Assembly: GCA_030740135.1 (NCBI GenBank)
Contig: JASLXW010000086.1
Coordinates: forward strand, 1-11,222
Direction: 5' to 3'
DNA: 11,222 bases
Origin: Nitrospinota bacterium
GTDB lineage: Bacteria > UBA8248 > JACPRG01
A program made the position numbers and the translations under genes. Positions 5,604 through 11,222 of the stretch are shown in pieces; the stretch's first letter is position 1, and each line of letters starts with the position of its first letter. A model generated the notes under the pieces. It had not been told where the DNA came from and did no database searches. It worked only from the letters and a program-made list of their open reading frames with translations.

Positions 5604-5972
5604 ATGCAATTGGAGAAATGGGACTTCTTTACGGTGAACAGCACCATGTTGGCTCAGGCGGTGGGAGTCACAAGGGGCACAATCTGGCGGTGGACTCAGG
5701 GCATATCGAGGCCGACACGACGGCACCAAGAAAAGCTCGAGGGGGTGCTTGAAGAGCTGGCTCCACTTGTTCTGCCGGAACTCAGAAGCAAGGACAGGGA
5801 GCCGACGTTGGCGGAGAATGAACGGAGCTTTCGGCAAACGGCACAACTGGTTTCCGACGGGTGGCTCCCGCCCAGAGCCACGGGCTTTCCCGTGATGACG
5901 CTGGGGGTGTTGTGCCCCTTCATCCGGTTGTACTCCCTCGACATCCAGGCCATGATGGTCGGGTTGGTGTAG
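5604..5972 (+). CDS. Truncated helix-turn-helix protein fused to antisense GDH sequence
   Basis: ATG 5604 has a strong purine-rich Shine-Dalgarno (GAGGGGGG). Residues 1-87 look like genuine protein: [20 protein letters not shown] (15-34) is a helix-turn-helix of the kind that recognises DNA, followed by a charged helical region with [17 protein letters not shown] (44-60). From about residue 87 (base 5864) the frame runs through the antisense strand of the glutamate dehydrogenase remnant and stops at 5972, so the true C-terminus is lost at a deletion junction. Its original role, probably a regulator in a mobile element, is not recognisable. It may still bind DNA; repeated words upstream would be candidate sites. 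Confidence 0.55.
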   Translation: MQLEKWDFFTVNSTMLAQAVGVTRGTIWRWTQGISRPTRRHQEKLEGVLEELAPLVLPELRSKDREPTLAENERSFRQTAQLVSDGWLPPRATGFPVMTLGVLCPFIRLYSLDIQAMMVGLV

Positions 5973-6445
5973 ACATCCGGCGCGGGGATGTCGATCTCCG
6001 GGCCGATAAAGTCCGCTATGGCCCGCATGTATCCTCTGGACAAACGCTCCAACTCCATCGGCGACAGAGGTTTGGGGTCCACGGCCACCCCGCCCTTGCC
6101 GCCTCCGAAAGGCAGGTTCAGCAAGGCGCACTTGAAGGTCATCCAGAAAGCAAGGGAGGTGACCTCGTCCAGATTGACGGCGGGATGGAAGCGAATCTCC
6201 CCCTTGGCCGGTTCGCGGACGGTACTGTGGCGCACACGATATCCCGGGAAGATCTTCGGAGAGCCGTCGTCCATCCTCACCCGGATGGACACCATGAGAG
6301 AGGCCTCGGGGTGCTAGAGAATCTCTGATGCCCCATCGGAGAAATCGACGTGGGTCAATGCGGCTTTCAGCCGCCGGATCGCGCCTTCGAAGATGCTGTT
6401 TGTTTGCTCTGAAACGATCTCGGCAACGGAGTTCGTCGGACTCAC
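5864..6445 (-). pseudogene. Glutamate dehydrogenase pseudogene (N-terminal domain only)
   Basis: The product would have interconverted glutamate with 2-oxoglutarate and ammonium. GTG 6445, with GGAGG 10 bases upstream, starts MSPTNSVAEIV, and the frame runs through AIRRLKAALTHVDFSDG to codon 44, a TAG at 6314-6316 where the family has a residue before HPE (EIL-stop-HPE). It then continues through [47 protein letters not shown] (with the substrate-binding Lys), [16 protein letters not shown] and GKPVALGGS. Homology stops there, near 5864, so the NAD(P)-binding domain (over half of the usual ~420 residues) is missing. The normally Gly-rich GPxKGG reads EPAKGE, a sign of relaxed selection. It lies downstream of the zinc dehydrogenase in the same orientation. 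Nonsense codon plus truncation make it non-functional. Confidence 0.88.
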
Positions 6446-6733
6446 CAGTGCTTTGCCTCCCTGAGGAAGATTCCAGCGGGCGTTCAAGCCGCCTGTACGC
6501 CCGAATGATCAACAAACGCCCAGGGCACGGCCGCCGGCCACATCAAACATCGCTCCAACAGCCTCGATATGTGACGAACCGCCGCATCGATTCAATGATC
6601 CGGATCGGGTTGGGATCATCCGCCCGCGGAACGCCTTTCCGCCGAAGTCCGCCGGGCCGCTCCTGAGAAAGCCATGGAGACCCTCCGGATGGAGAGTCAC
6701 ACATTCTCCGTTCCGGAAAAGAAACTCCGCCGC
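6446..6733. other. Non-coding gap between the dehydrogenase and the GDH pseudogene
   Basis: This 288-base stretch holds the GDH Shine-Dalgarno and, at its right end, a strong hairpin. A 63-codon minus-strand frame (6509-6700) shows no family resemblance. I see no further gene remnant. Confidence 0.4.
6684..6717 (-). terminator. Strong hairpin after the zinc dehydrogenase gene
   Basis: TCCGGA (6684-6689) pairs with TCCGGA (6712-6717), and inside it GGAGA (6691-6695) with TCTCC (6705-6709), giving 11 base pairs with a small internal loop and a nine-base loop. It lies 17 bases after the stop of the dehydrogenase gene. There is no clear T run on the minus strand, so it may stabilise the mRNA end or terminate only weakly. 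Confidence 0.4.
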
Positions 6734-7759
6734 CTACGCTTCCACAACGACCTTCATCGCTCCGTCTCTTCTGTTGTGGAAAACGTTGTAGGCCGCGCAG
6801 AATTCTCCGAGGGGAAAGCGGTGGGTGACAAGGGCCGCGGAGGAAAGCCGGCCTGACGCGTAGGCGCGGATGGCCCGGGAACAGGCGCGATCCCCCTCGG
6901 CCCGGGACCCGAAGACGGTGAGGTTCTCCAGGACGACCAGGTCGGTGTCAATCTCGGCCCCCCTTCCCCCCGAGAGCCCCAACAGGAGCAAACGGCCACC
7001 GCGCCGGAGGTTTCCCAGCGCCTCGTTCACCAGGGCCGGAACGCCAGCGCATACGGCCGCCAGGTCCACGCCCCCCGGGCCGACGGCGGACGCTAGGTCA
7101 TCGCGCTCGGCGTGAACCGGCCTGTCAATCCCGCAATCCCGAGCCATGGCCAGCCGGGCTTCGTCCACATCAGTGATGATGACCTCGCCCGCCCCAAGGA
7201 ACCGGGCGAACTGGGCCGTGAGCATCCCCACCGGCCCGGCCCCGAGCACCAGAACCCGGTCTCCGGTCTCGACCCGCGCCCGCTCCAATCCCATGATGGC
7301 CGTTCCGGCGGTCGTAACGAGGGTGGCCTCGGCGAAGCCCATGTCGTCCGGAATCAGGTGAAGACACTGGACGGGGACGACGCAGAATTCAGCGAACCCC
7401 CCGTCGGCGGTATAGCCGATGTGGCGGTGGGGCCAGCGGCCGTAGTTGAGGCAGATGGTGTACTGCCCCCGCAGGCAGTTCTCGCAGCGGCCGCAACTGG
7501 CGTGGGGCTCGATGGCGATCCGGTCACCCGGGTGGAATACCTCGACCCCCTCCCCTGCCTCGGCAACCTCTCCGGACCACTCGTGGCCGGGGATCAGGGG
7601 ATACTGAACGCCCGGGAACGCGCCCTCGATGATGTGTAGATCGGACCCGCAAAATCCACAGGCCCGGACGCGGCAAAGGACCTCCCCCGGTCCAGGCGTG
7701 GGAGCGTCCACTTCACGGAGCCGGATTTCATGGGGTTTTTCGCAGACGGCGGCCAGCAT
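6734..7759 (-). CDS. Zinc-dependent medium-chain alcohol/polyol/threonine-type dehydrogenase
   Basis: Oxidoreductase of the MDR superfamily (341 residues, usual length), cytosolic, oxidising a secondary alcohol such as a polyol or L-threonine; substrate not determinable. The catalytic zinc ligands C37, H59 and E60 lie in ACGFCGSDLH and PGHEWSG. The structural zinc site is complete: C89, C92, C95, C103 (ASCGRCENCLRGQYTIC). The Rossmann motif is GAGPVG at 173-178, and D197 at the end of the second strand favours NAD over NADP. The ATG at 7759 has GAGGA nine bases upstream. A GDH pseudogene follows on the same strand after a hairpin, hinting at a former amino-acid catabolic cluster. No lesion is visible, so it should be active. 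Confidence 0.9.
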   Translation of the reverse strand: MLAAVCEKPHEIRLREVDAPTPGPGEVLCRVRACGFCGSDLHIIEGAFPGVQYPLIPGHEWSGEVAEAGEGVEVFHPGDRIAIEPHASCGRCENCLRGQYTICLNYGRWPHRHIGYTADGGFAEFCVVPVQCLHLIPDDMGFAEATLVTTAGTAIMGLERARVETGDRVLVLGAGPVGMLTAQFARFLGAGEVIITDVDEARLAMARDCGIDRPVHAERDDLASAVGPGGVDLAAVCAGVPALVNEALGNLRRGGRLLLLGLSGGRGAEIDTDLVVLENLTVFGSRAEGDRACSRAIRAYASGRLSSAALVTHRFPLGEFCAAYNVFHNRRDGAMKVVVEA

Positions 7760-7857
7760 GGGGGAATCCTCTACAGAGCTTTCAGACTCCGGCGTCCTTC
7801 TACGGACCCCCCCCGACTCGAGCGCGGAGCGATGCGTTCATCATATCACAGAGGGGG

Positions 7858-7995
7858 ATGCGTCTCAATCACTGGGGGCGCGGCTGGCTCCCGCCTGAGA
7901 ATACGTATCGGGGCAAGACGAACCGGACCCCATTTGACCAAGAGGACTTCCGGGCAACGGTGAAAAATATCGTCGCTGAGCTAGGGTCCGACTAG
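7858..7995 (+). CDS. 45-codon ORF, unknown; possible C-terminal remnant
   Basis: ATG 7858 is preceded by GAGGGGG and reads 45 residues to TAG 7993-7995. The composition is protein-like, with motifs WGRGWLPPENTYRGK (6-20) and NRTPFDQEDFRATVKNIVAE (22-41), the latter an amphipathic helix with a balanced charge pattern. I do not recognise a family. The frame is also open upstream of the ATG (through about 7790), so it may be the tail of a truncated gene. It is divergent from the zinc dehydrogenase and isolated. Confidence 0.4.
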   Translation: MRLNHWGRGWLPPENTYRGKTNRTPFDQEDFRATVKNIVAELGSD

Positions 7996-8045
7996 GCTCC
8001 CGCTGTCTATTCCGGTTGTGGAAATGGGGTGCCTACACTTGTTCA

Positions 8046-8369
8046 CTAGGACTTCCACATCGCCCGCCAACCTGACTTAAATTTCTCAAACCTCCGTCGG
8101 TATGTCCGGGCGATAATCTCCTTCGCCTGTTTCCCCGAAAGTGTTTCGCTCTCCAACAAGGCTTCTGCCACAGCTTCGATCTCTGCTTCCCACCGTTCAA
8201 CTCTTTGTTTTGTCTGCACCGTAAGAAGCGTAATGTACGCGTCCGTTTCCTCTTTAGAGCCTGTGAAGCGATCGAGAAGGTCGGCAACGGCTTCATAGTC
8301 GCGAACTGTTTGGTCCCAACTGAAGGCTTTTTGCGCAAAATGGCGTCGTGCGACCCGGCATTCCTTCAC
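8046..8369 (-). CDS. Small protein or remnant resembling the M41 (FtsH) peptidase C-terminal segment
   Basis: 107 residues from ATG 8369. Residues about 17-95 look like real protein: DYEAVADLLDRFTGSKEETD (24-43), AYITLLTVQTKQRVERWEAE, then AEALLESETLSGKQAKEII. The LLExETLSGxxxxEII pattern is typical of the last helices of FtsH-type M41 peptidase domains and of short uncharacterised proteins sharing this segment. The HEAGH zinc motif and AAA domain are absent, so no proteolysis is expected. The first ~16 residues overlap, antisense, the integrase remnant starting at 8356, so the native N-terminus was probably lost. No Shine-Dalgarno is evident. Most likely debris of an accessory gene. Confidence 0.45.
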   Translation of the reverse strand: MKECRVARRHFAQKAFSWDQTVRDYEAVADLLDRFTGSKEETDAYITLLTVQTKQRVERWEAEIEAVAEALLESETLSGKQAKEIIARTYRRRFEKFKSGWRAMWKS

Positions 8370-8564
8370 CGCCTTGCTGATTGAAGCGGAACCGAATCCG
8401 AAGTATGCTCAGACACAGCTTGGACATACCTCGATCCGGACAATCATGGATCGTATGGACACTTGCTGAGGGGTGAGAATCCAGAGGCTTCAAAGCGCCT
8501 TCAGGCCGTGTTTTTGGAAGAGAATGGTAGCAAAGTGGTAGCAGATGAAGCGGTAGGGAGATAA
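8356..8564 (+). pseudogene. Tyrosine recombinase C-terminal remnant with frameshift
   Basis: The frame from 8356 reads RHSFTALLIEAEPNPKYAQT, then QLGHTSIRTIMDR, which is the end of an integrase catalytic domain (R of the HxxR box, the second catalytic His in LGH). At about 8454 the frame slips: one base is missing, and reading resumes as YGHLLRGENPEASKRLQ, AVFLEENGSKVVADEAVGR, ending at TAA 8562-8564. The nucleophilic Tyr is thus in the shifted frame. Only the last ~70 residues survive, so it is inactive. It is 28 bases from the tRNA-Ala 3' half and convergent with it, the same geometry as the intact int with tRNA-Glu. Confidence 0.85.
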
Positions 8565-8592
8565 TGGATTTCGCTAACACATTGAAATTAAA

Positions 8593-8635
8593 TGGTGGAG
8601 CTGTGGGGGATCGAACCCCAGACCTCATGACTGCC
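8593..8635 (-). pseudogene. 3' half of tRNA-Ala (anticodon GGC), att-site remnant
   Basis: Read on the minus strand from 8635: GGC (anticodon), AG, stem TCATG, variable loop AGGTC, T stem TGGGG, loop TTCGATC, stem CCCCA, acceptor strand CAGCTCC, discriminator A and CCA (8593-8595). This is positions 34-76 of a bacterial tRNA-Ala; the matching CATGA 5' anticodon stem, D arm and acceptor 5' strand are absent above 8635. It begins exactly at the anticodon, as expected where a tyrosine recombinase used the anticodon loop as crossover site and the 5' half was later lost or lies elsewhere. Confidence 0.8.
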
Positions 8636-8670
8636 GGTCGAATCAGAAAGCCTTGAATCATCGGCCCGAT

Positions 8671-9606
8671 TCATTTTGGCGGCACGGCGCCGGTTGTTTC
8701 AACGATGAGGCCATAGTGCTCAGGACGGCGGTGGGCGGCGAAATCAAATGTGGTCTCTCTGAGGTACCGGCCGGCTTCCAGATCGCATTTCGCCACGATT
8801 AATTCATCTTCCAGTGTCAGACTCTGGGCCACGATTTCGCCGGTCGGCGAGATGATGACGCTGCGACCCATCATATCGACCCCCTCCTCCCGGCCGGCCT
8901 TGGCGACACCGACCACCCACGTGCCGTTCTGGTAGGCCCCCGCCTGCATGGAGAGGTGGTTGTGAAAGGCGCGCAGGTGCGGCGGCTCAAACAGCAGACC
9001 GTTCAGCGTGGGGGTGTTGTAGCCGATGAGGACCAGTTCGACCCCTTGCAGCCCCAGGACGCGAAAAGCCTCGGGCCAGCGGCGGTCGTTGCAAATCAGA
9101 ATTCCGATCAATCCGCCCATGGCCTTCCAGACCTTGAAGCCGAGGTTCCCCACATCGAAGTAGCGCTTTTCGAGGTGCTGAAACATGCGTTTGGGGTCCT
9201 CTTCCGCGTGGCCCGGAAGATGGATCTTGCGGTACTTGCCGATGATGCGGCCTGACGGGTCCACGAGGATGGCGGTATTGTACCGGCGGGATTTCCCGTT
9301 TTCCTCGGTCAGTTCCGCGAACCCCAGATGAAAGCCGATCTGAAGCCGCGCCGCTTCCTCGAAAAGCGGGTGGGTTTCCTCGTTGGGCATCTCACGCTCA
9401 TAAAAACCGTTCAGTTCTTCCTCATTCTCGATCTGCCAGCGTGGGAAAAAGCTCGTCAGCGCGAGTTCGGGATAAACGACAAGCCCACACCCCCGCTCCT
9501 TGGCCTCCCGCAAGAGGGCGAGCATCCGCTTGACCACGGACCTGCGTGACTCGTTCCGTGCGATCGGTCCAAGCTGTGCGCCGCCCACCGTCAGAATTCT
9601 CGACAT
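8671..9606 (-). CDS. N-carbamoyl-D-amino-acid hydrolase (nitrilase superfamily)
   Basis: Cleaves N-carbamoyl-D-amino acids to the free D-amino acid, CO2 and ammonia, normally the second step of hydantoin breakdown; cytosolic. The 311 residues compare with ~304 for characterised enzymes and align nearly end to end by eye. The Glu-Lys-Cys triad falls at the same numbers as in characterised enzymes: E47 (VVYPELALTSFFPRW), K127 (GKYRKIHLPGH) and C172 (ICNDRRWPE). Other family markers are FQHLEKRYF, GYNTPT, LSMQAGAYQNG, TGEIVA and AAHRRPEHYGL. The frame is open back to 9726, but ATG 9606 with GGAGGT directly upstream and homology from MSRILTVGGAQ decide the start. No hydantoinase, racemase or transporter for the pathway lies in the window. 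The gene appears intact. Confidence 0.93.
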   Translation of the reverse strand: MSRILTVGGAQLGPIARNESRRSVVKRMLALLREAKERGCGLVVYPELALTSFFPRWQIENEEELNGFYEREMPNEETHPLFEEAARLQIGFHLGFAELTEENGKSRRYNTAILVDPSGRIIGKYRKIHLPGHAEEDPKRMFQHLEKRYFDVGNLGFKVWKAMGGLIGILICNDRRWPEAFRVLGLQGVELVLIGYNTPTLNGLLFEPPHLRAFHNHLSMQAGAYQNGTWVVGVAKAGREEGVDMMGRSVIISPTGEIVAQSLTLEDELIVAKCDLEAGRYLRETTFDFAAHRRPEHYGLIVETTGAVPPK

Positions 9607-9840
9607 GGACCTCCCTCCGTGATTCGTGAACGATCTCTGATTCTGCCACTTTGGCATGTTTCGCGGATAAACCCAAGAAGAGGACACGTGAAATAAGGCG
9701 ATTCGATTGGGTCTTTTTTTGAACATCAGAATCCAGCCGAGTTCGCCTAAGCTTTGCAGGGGTTTCCCCGCGGGAATTTGAATGTGAGGCCTGACCCCGT
9801 CCTCATTGGATGGTTCCGGATTGGTTCAAAAAAGAGAGGG
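9607..9840. other. Intergenic region upstream of the carbamoylase
   Basis: It must hold the carbamoylase promoter, but no convincing -35/-10 pair stands out. On the plus strand there is a seven-T run (9714-9720) without a clear preceding stem and a small GGGG-TTT-CCCC hairpin (9769-9779). No gene remnant was recognised. Confidence 0.35.
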
Positions 9841-9923
9841 TGAATCAGTGGTAAACTGGGGACCCTGATGTCATTTGCGGATTGCAGGATTGCAAAACTG
9901 GAGTCATTTGGGAAATCCCGGTT
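9841..9923 (+). repeat. Dispersed ~83-bp repeat, right copy
   Basis: Same orientation and extent as 4835-4917, sharing GTGGTAAA, ATGTCA, GCAGGAT and an exact GGGAAATCCCGGTT. It ends at the first base of the TTG that starts the PLP enzyme, so the ribosome-binding region of that gene lies within the repeat. It also contains a short tandem GGATTGCA x2 (9879-9894). Confidence 0.7.
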
Positions 9924-10891
9924 TGAGCCGTCTCATCACACTGGATGAGATCAGACAGAGCCGCAAGAATCTACCCGCCTTCATCCGGCGGACGCCCATC
10001 CTCCCCATCGGAGGGGACCCCGCCGAGACCGGCCGCGAGGGTCTCTTCGTCAAGGCCGAAAATCTCCAGGTCACCGGCGCCTATAAACCCCGCGCTGCCT
10101 TCAGCATCCTGAACGCCGTTTCGCCGAAAGCGCGGACGGCCGGGGTGGTGATGAGCTCATCGGGGAACTTCGCTCAGGCGTTCGCCTATGCCGGGGCTTC
10201 CATGGGCGTGCCGGTCGTGGTCGTCATGCCGGAGGGGACAAGCCCGTACAAGATCGATGCCGCGCGGGGTTACGGGGCCGAAGTCTGTTTTTGCCGGGAC
10301 ACCCTCGACCGCCAACCCACGGTGGAGCGCATCGCCCGTGAACGGGGGATGACGGCCATCGACACGTGGGAGCACCCCATGACGGTGGTCGGACACGGCA
10401 CCCTGGGGTTGGAGATCCTCGAGGACCTTCCGGACGTGGAGCAGGTCCTGGTCCCGGTCGGCAGCGCGGGCCTGGCCGCGGGAATTGCCACCGCCGTGAA
10501 GGAGTCGCGCCCCGGGGTGAAGGTCATCGGCGTTCAGCCCGAGCGGGCCAACGCAGCGTATGTTTCCCTCCAGCGGGGCGAGCCGGTGACGATCGACGAT
10601 TGGGACAGCATCGCCGACGGCCTCGCGCCGAGACGTCCGGGCGACCTTCCCTTCCGCCACATCCGGAAGTATCTGGACGGAATTGTGTTGATCGCCGAGG
10701 CTGACATCGCCTCCACGTTCCGGACCCTGCTCTTCCGGGGAAAGGTCCTGGCCGAGCCCGCCGGCGCCGTCGCCCCGGCGGCCTTTCTGACGGACAAGGT
10801 GGACACCGCCTGCAAGACCATCGCCCTCGTCACAGGCGGCAACCTGACCGAAGCGGTGATGCGGAAGATGCTGGAGATGCCGGAGGAATGA
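9923..10891 (+). CDS. Threonine dehydratase-like PLP enzyme (fold type II)
   Basis: Probably a serine/threonine dehydratase or related ammonia-lyase/racemase; 322 residues from TTG 9923, the usual size of the single-domain catabolic type, with no regulatory ACT domain. ITLDEIRQSR (5-14) is the common N-terminus. PLP lysine K55 is in VTGAYKPRAAF. The substrate loop reads SSGNFAQAFAYAG (79-91), where most relatives have SSGNHAQ. The phosphate-binding glycine loop is PVGSAGLAAG (178-187) instead of VGGGGL. VTGGNLTEAV near the end is the usual SGGN-type motif. The frame extends upstream to TTG 9875, but those 16 codons lie in the dispersed repeat and are not family-like. No ATG is available at the homologous start, so TTG 9923, with GGGA eight bases upstream, is the best choice. 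The altered motifs make the reaction uncertain. Confidence 0.82.
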   Translation: MSRLITLDEIRQSRKNLPAFIRRTPILPIGGDPAETGREGLFVKAENLQVTGAYKPRAAFSILNAVSPKARTAGVVMSSSGNFAQAFAYAGASMGVPVVVVMPEGTSPYKIDAARGYGAEVCFCRDTLDRQPTVERIARERGMTAIDTWEHPMTVVGHGTLGLEILEDLPDVEQVLVPVGSAGLAAGIATAVKESRPGVKVIGVQPERANAAYVSLQRGEPVTIDDWDSIADGLAPRRPGDLPFRHIRKYLDGIVLIAEADIASTFRTLLFRGKVLAEPAGAVAPAAFLTDKVDTACKTIALVTGGNLTEAVMRKMLEMPEE

Positions 10892-10916
10892 AGATCGGGA
10901 ACAAGAAGGAGAAAGA

Positions 10917-11129
10917 TTGCGGACACCCGAATTAGCTTCGAGAGATGAGGGGCACGCGAGCATCCGGACGACGATGGATGATTACGGTGGGTTTTTCGAT
11001 TCGGCAACTCAGGCGGCGGCTAAGCGGCTTGACAAGATTTTTTTGTCCAAAAGTGGTGACAATCCGGTGACTGCCTTCGATCGATCGATGACAGAAGTAG
11101 ATAAGTTTTTGAATGAATATTTCAAGTAA
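10917..11129 (+). pseudogene. C-terminal remnant of a third tyrosine recombinase
   Basis: TTG 10917 has AAGGAG five bases upstream and may be translated (70 codons). From about residue 13, GHASIRTTMDDYGGFFDSAT and QAAAKRLDKIFLSKSGDNPV match the end of an integrase catalytic domain: the second catalytic His (GHAS), nucleophile Tyr (DDY) and the C-terminal helix. The remaining catalytic residues and all upstream domains are missing, so it is inactive. It begins 25 bases after the dehydratase stop, so a junction lies about 10945-10955. It resembles the 8356-8564 remnant more than the intact int. No tRNA is seen beside it up to the window edge. Confidence 0.8.
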
Positions 11130-11222
11130 TAAGACACATTGGTATATGTGTATCTGATTGCCTTGCTACGCTGTCAGATGACAAACTCCGCGCTTCGCTT
11201 GAGACCTTAATCCAATAGTTTC
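11130..11222. other. Right-edge sequence, no gene recognised
   Basis: AT-richer than the rest. A small hairpin ACACAT-TGGTAT-ATGTGT (11135-11152) follows the integrase remnant; no T run follows it. No tRNA or att-like sequence is seen. Confidence 0.4.

Noticed and set aside
6314..6316. In-frame TAG in GDH as a recoded amber (pyrrolysine) codon
   Set aside because: The gene also lacks its whole nucleotide-binding domain and has degraded Gly motifs, so simple pseudogene decay explains it.
7112..7639. 175-codon plus-strand frame over the dehydrogenase
   Set aside because: Antisense of a gene with complete zinc and Rossmann motifs.
8593..8640. Intron-split tRNA-Ala
   Set aside because: No 5' exon exists above 8635; the carbamoylase gene ends at 8671, leaving no room for an intron.
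10157..10963. 268-codon minus-strand frame
   Set aside because: Antisense of the PLP enzyme and of the integrase tail; no family motif.
2884..11129. Defence island or toxin-antitoxin system
   Set aside because: Apart from Xre and HTH fragments there is no nuclease, toxin, restriction, retron or CBASS-like gene; the regulators are better explained by the integrative elements.
2877..11222. Duplicate of the tRNA-Glu 3' end marking attR in the window
   Set aside because: I looked for the T-arm/acceptor words (TTCGATTCCCGTTGGGGCT) and found no second copy; the attR is outside or lost.

Overview
The window is GC-rich, bacterial and gene-dense at its edges. The neutral guess is an uncultured Desulfobacterota-like or related soil/sediment bacterium; no marker here fixes the phylum. 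Both tRNAs encode CCA, the housekeeping genes use GTG/TTG as well as ATG starts, and the promoters look sigma70-like.

Left part (1-2921), core genome: the tail of an unidentified gene, an AEC-family permease, a hairpin, then gltX (glutamyl-tRNA synthetase, GTG start). After gltX, a promoter (TTGACC-17-TAGATT) reads two tRNA genes, tRNA-Gln(CTG) and tRNA-Glu(CTC), ending in a strong intrinsic terminator. The synthetase and the tRNAs it may charge therefore lie together.

Middle part (2884-5603), integrated element and scars: a complete tyrosine recombinase points its 3' end at the tRNA-Glu 3' end and is translationally coupled to a small Xre regulator with its own promoter/operator. Behind it are an internally deleted IS1380-type transposase, an ~83-bp dispersed repeat, a MITE-like pair of inverted repeats, several 12-bp-period direct repeats, and the 5' part of a tRNA-Leu(CAA).

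Right part (5604-11222), metabolic genes between mobile-element debris: a truncated HTH gene fused at a deletion junction to a glutamate dehydrogenase pseudogene (amber codon, no Rossmann domain), an intact zinc-dependent medium-chain dehydrogenase, a 45-codon ORF, a small M41/FtsH-like fragment, a frameshifted integrase C-terminus beside the 3' half of a tRNA-Ala(GGC), an intact N-carbamoyl-D-amino-acid hydrolase (E47/K127/C172), a second copy of the dispersed repeat ending exactly at the TTG start of a threonine-dehydratase-like PLP enzyme, and a third integrase C-terminal remnant.

Overall this reads as an integration hotspot: one intact recombinase, two recombinase remnants, two intact tRNAs and two tRNA halves within 11 kb. 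The surviving genes concern amino-acid nitrogen metabolism (glutamate dehydrogenase, carbamoylase, dehydratase). I found no convincing new defence or effector system. The most distinctive signals are the tRNA fragments, the paired 12-bp-period repeats shared by the int 3' end and position ~5010, and the repeat that supplies the start region of the PLP enzyme.
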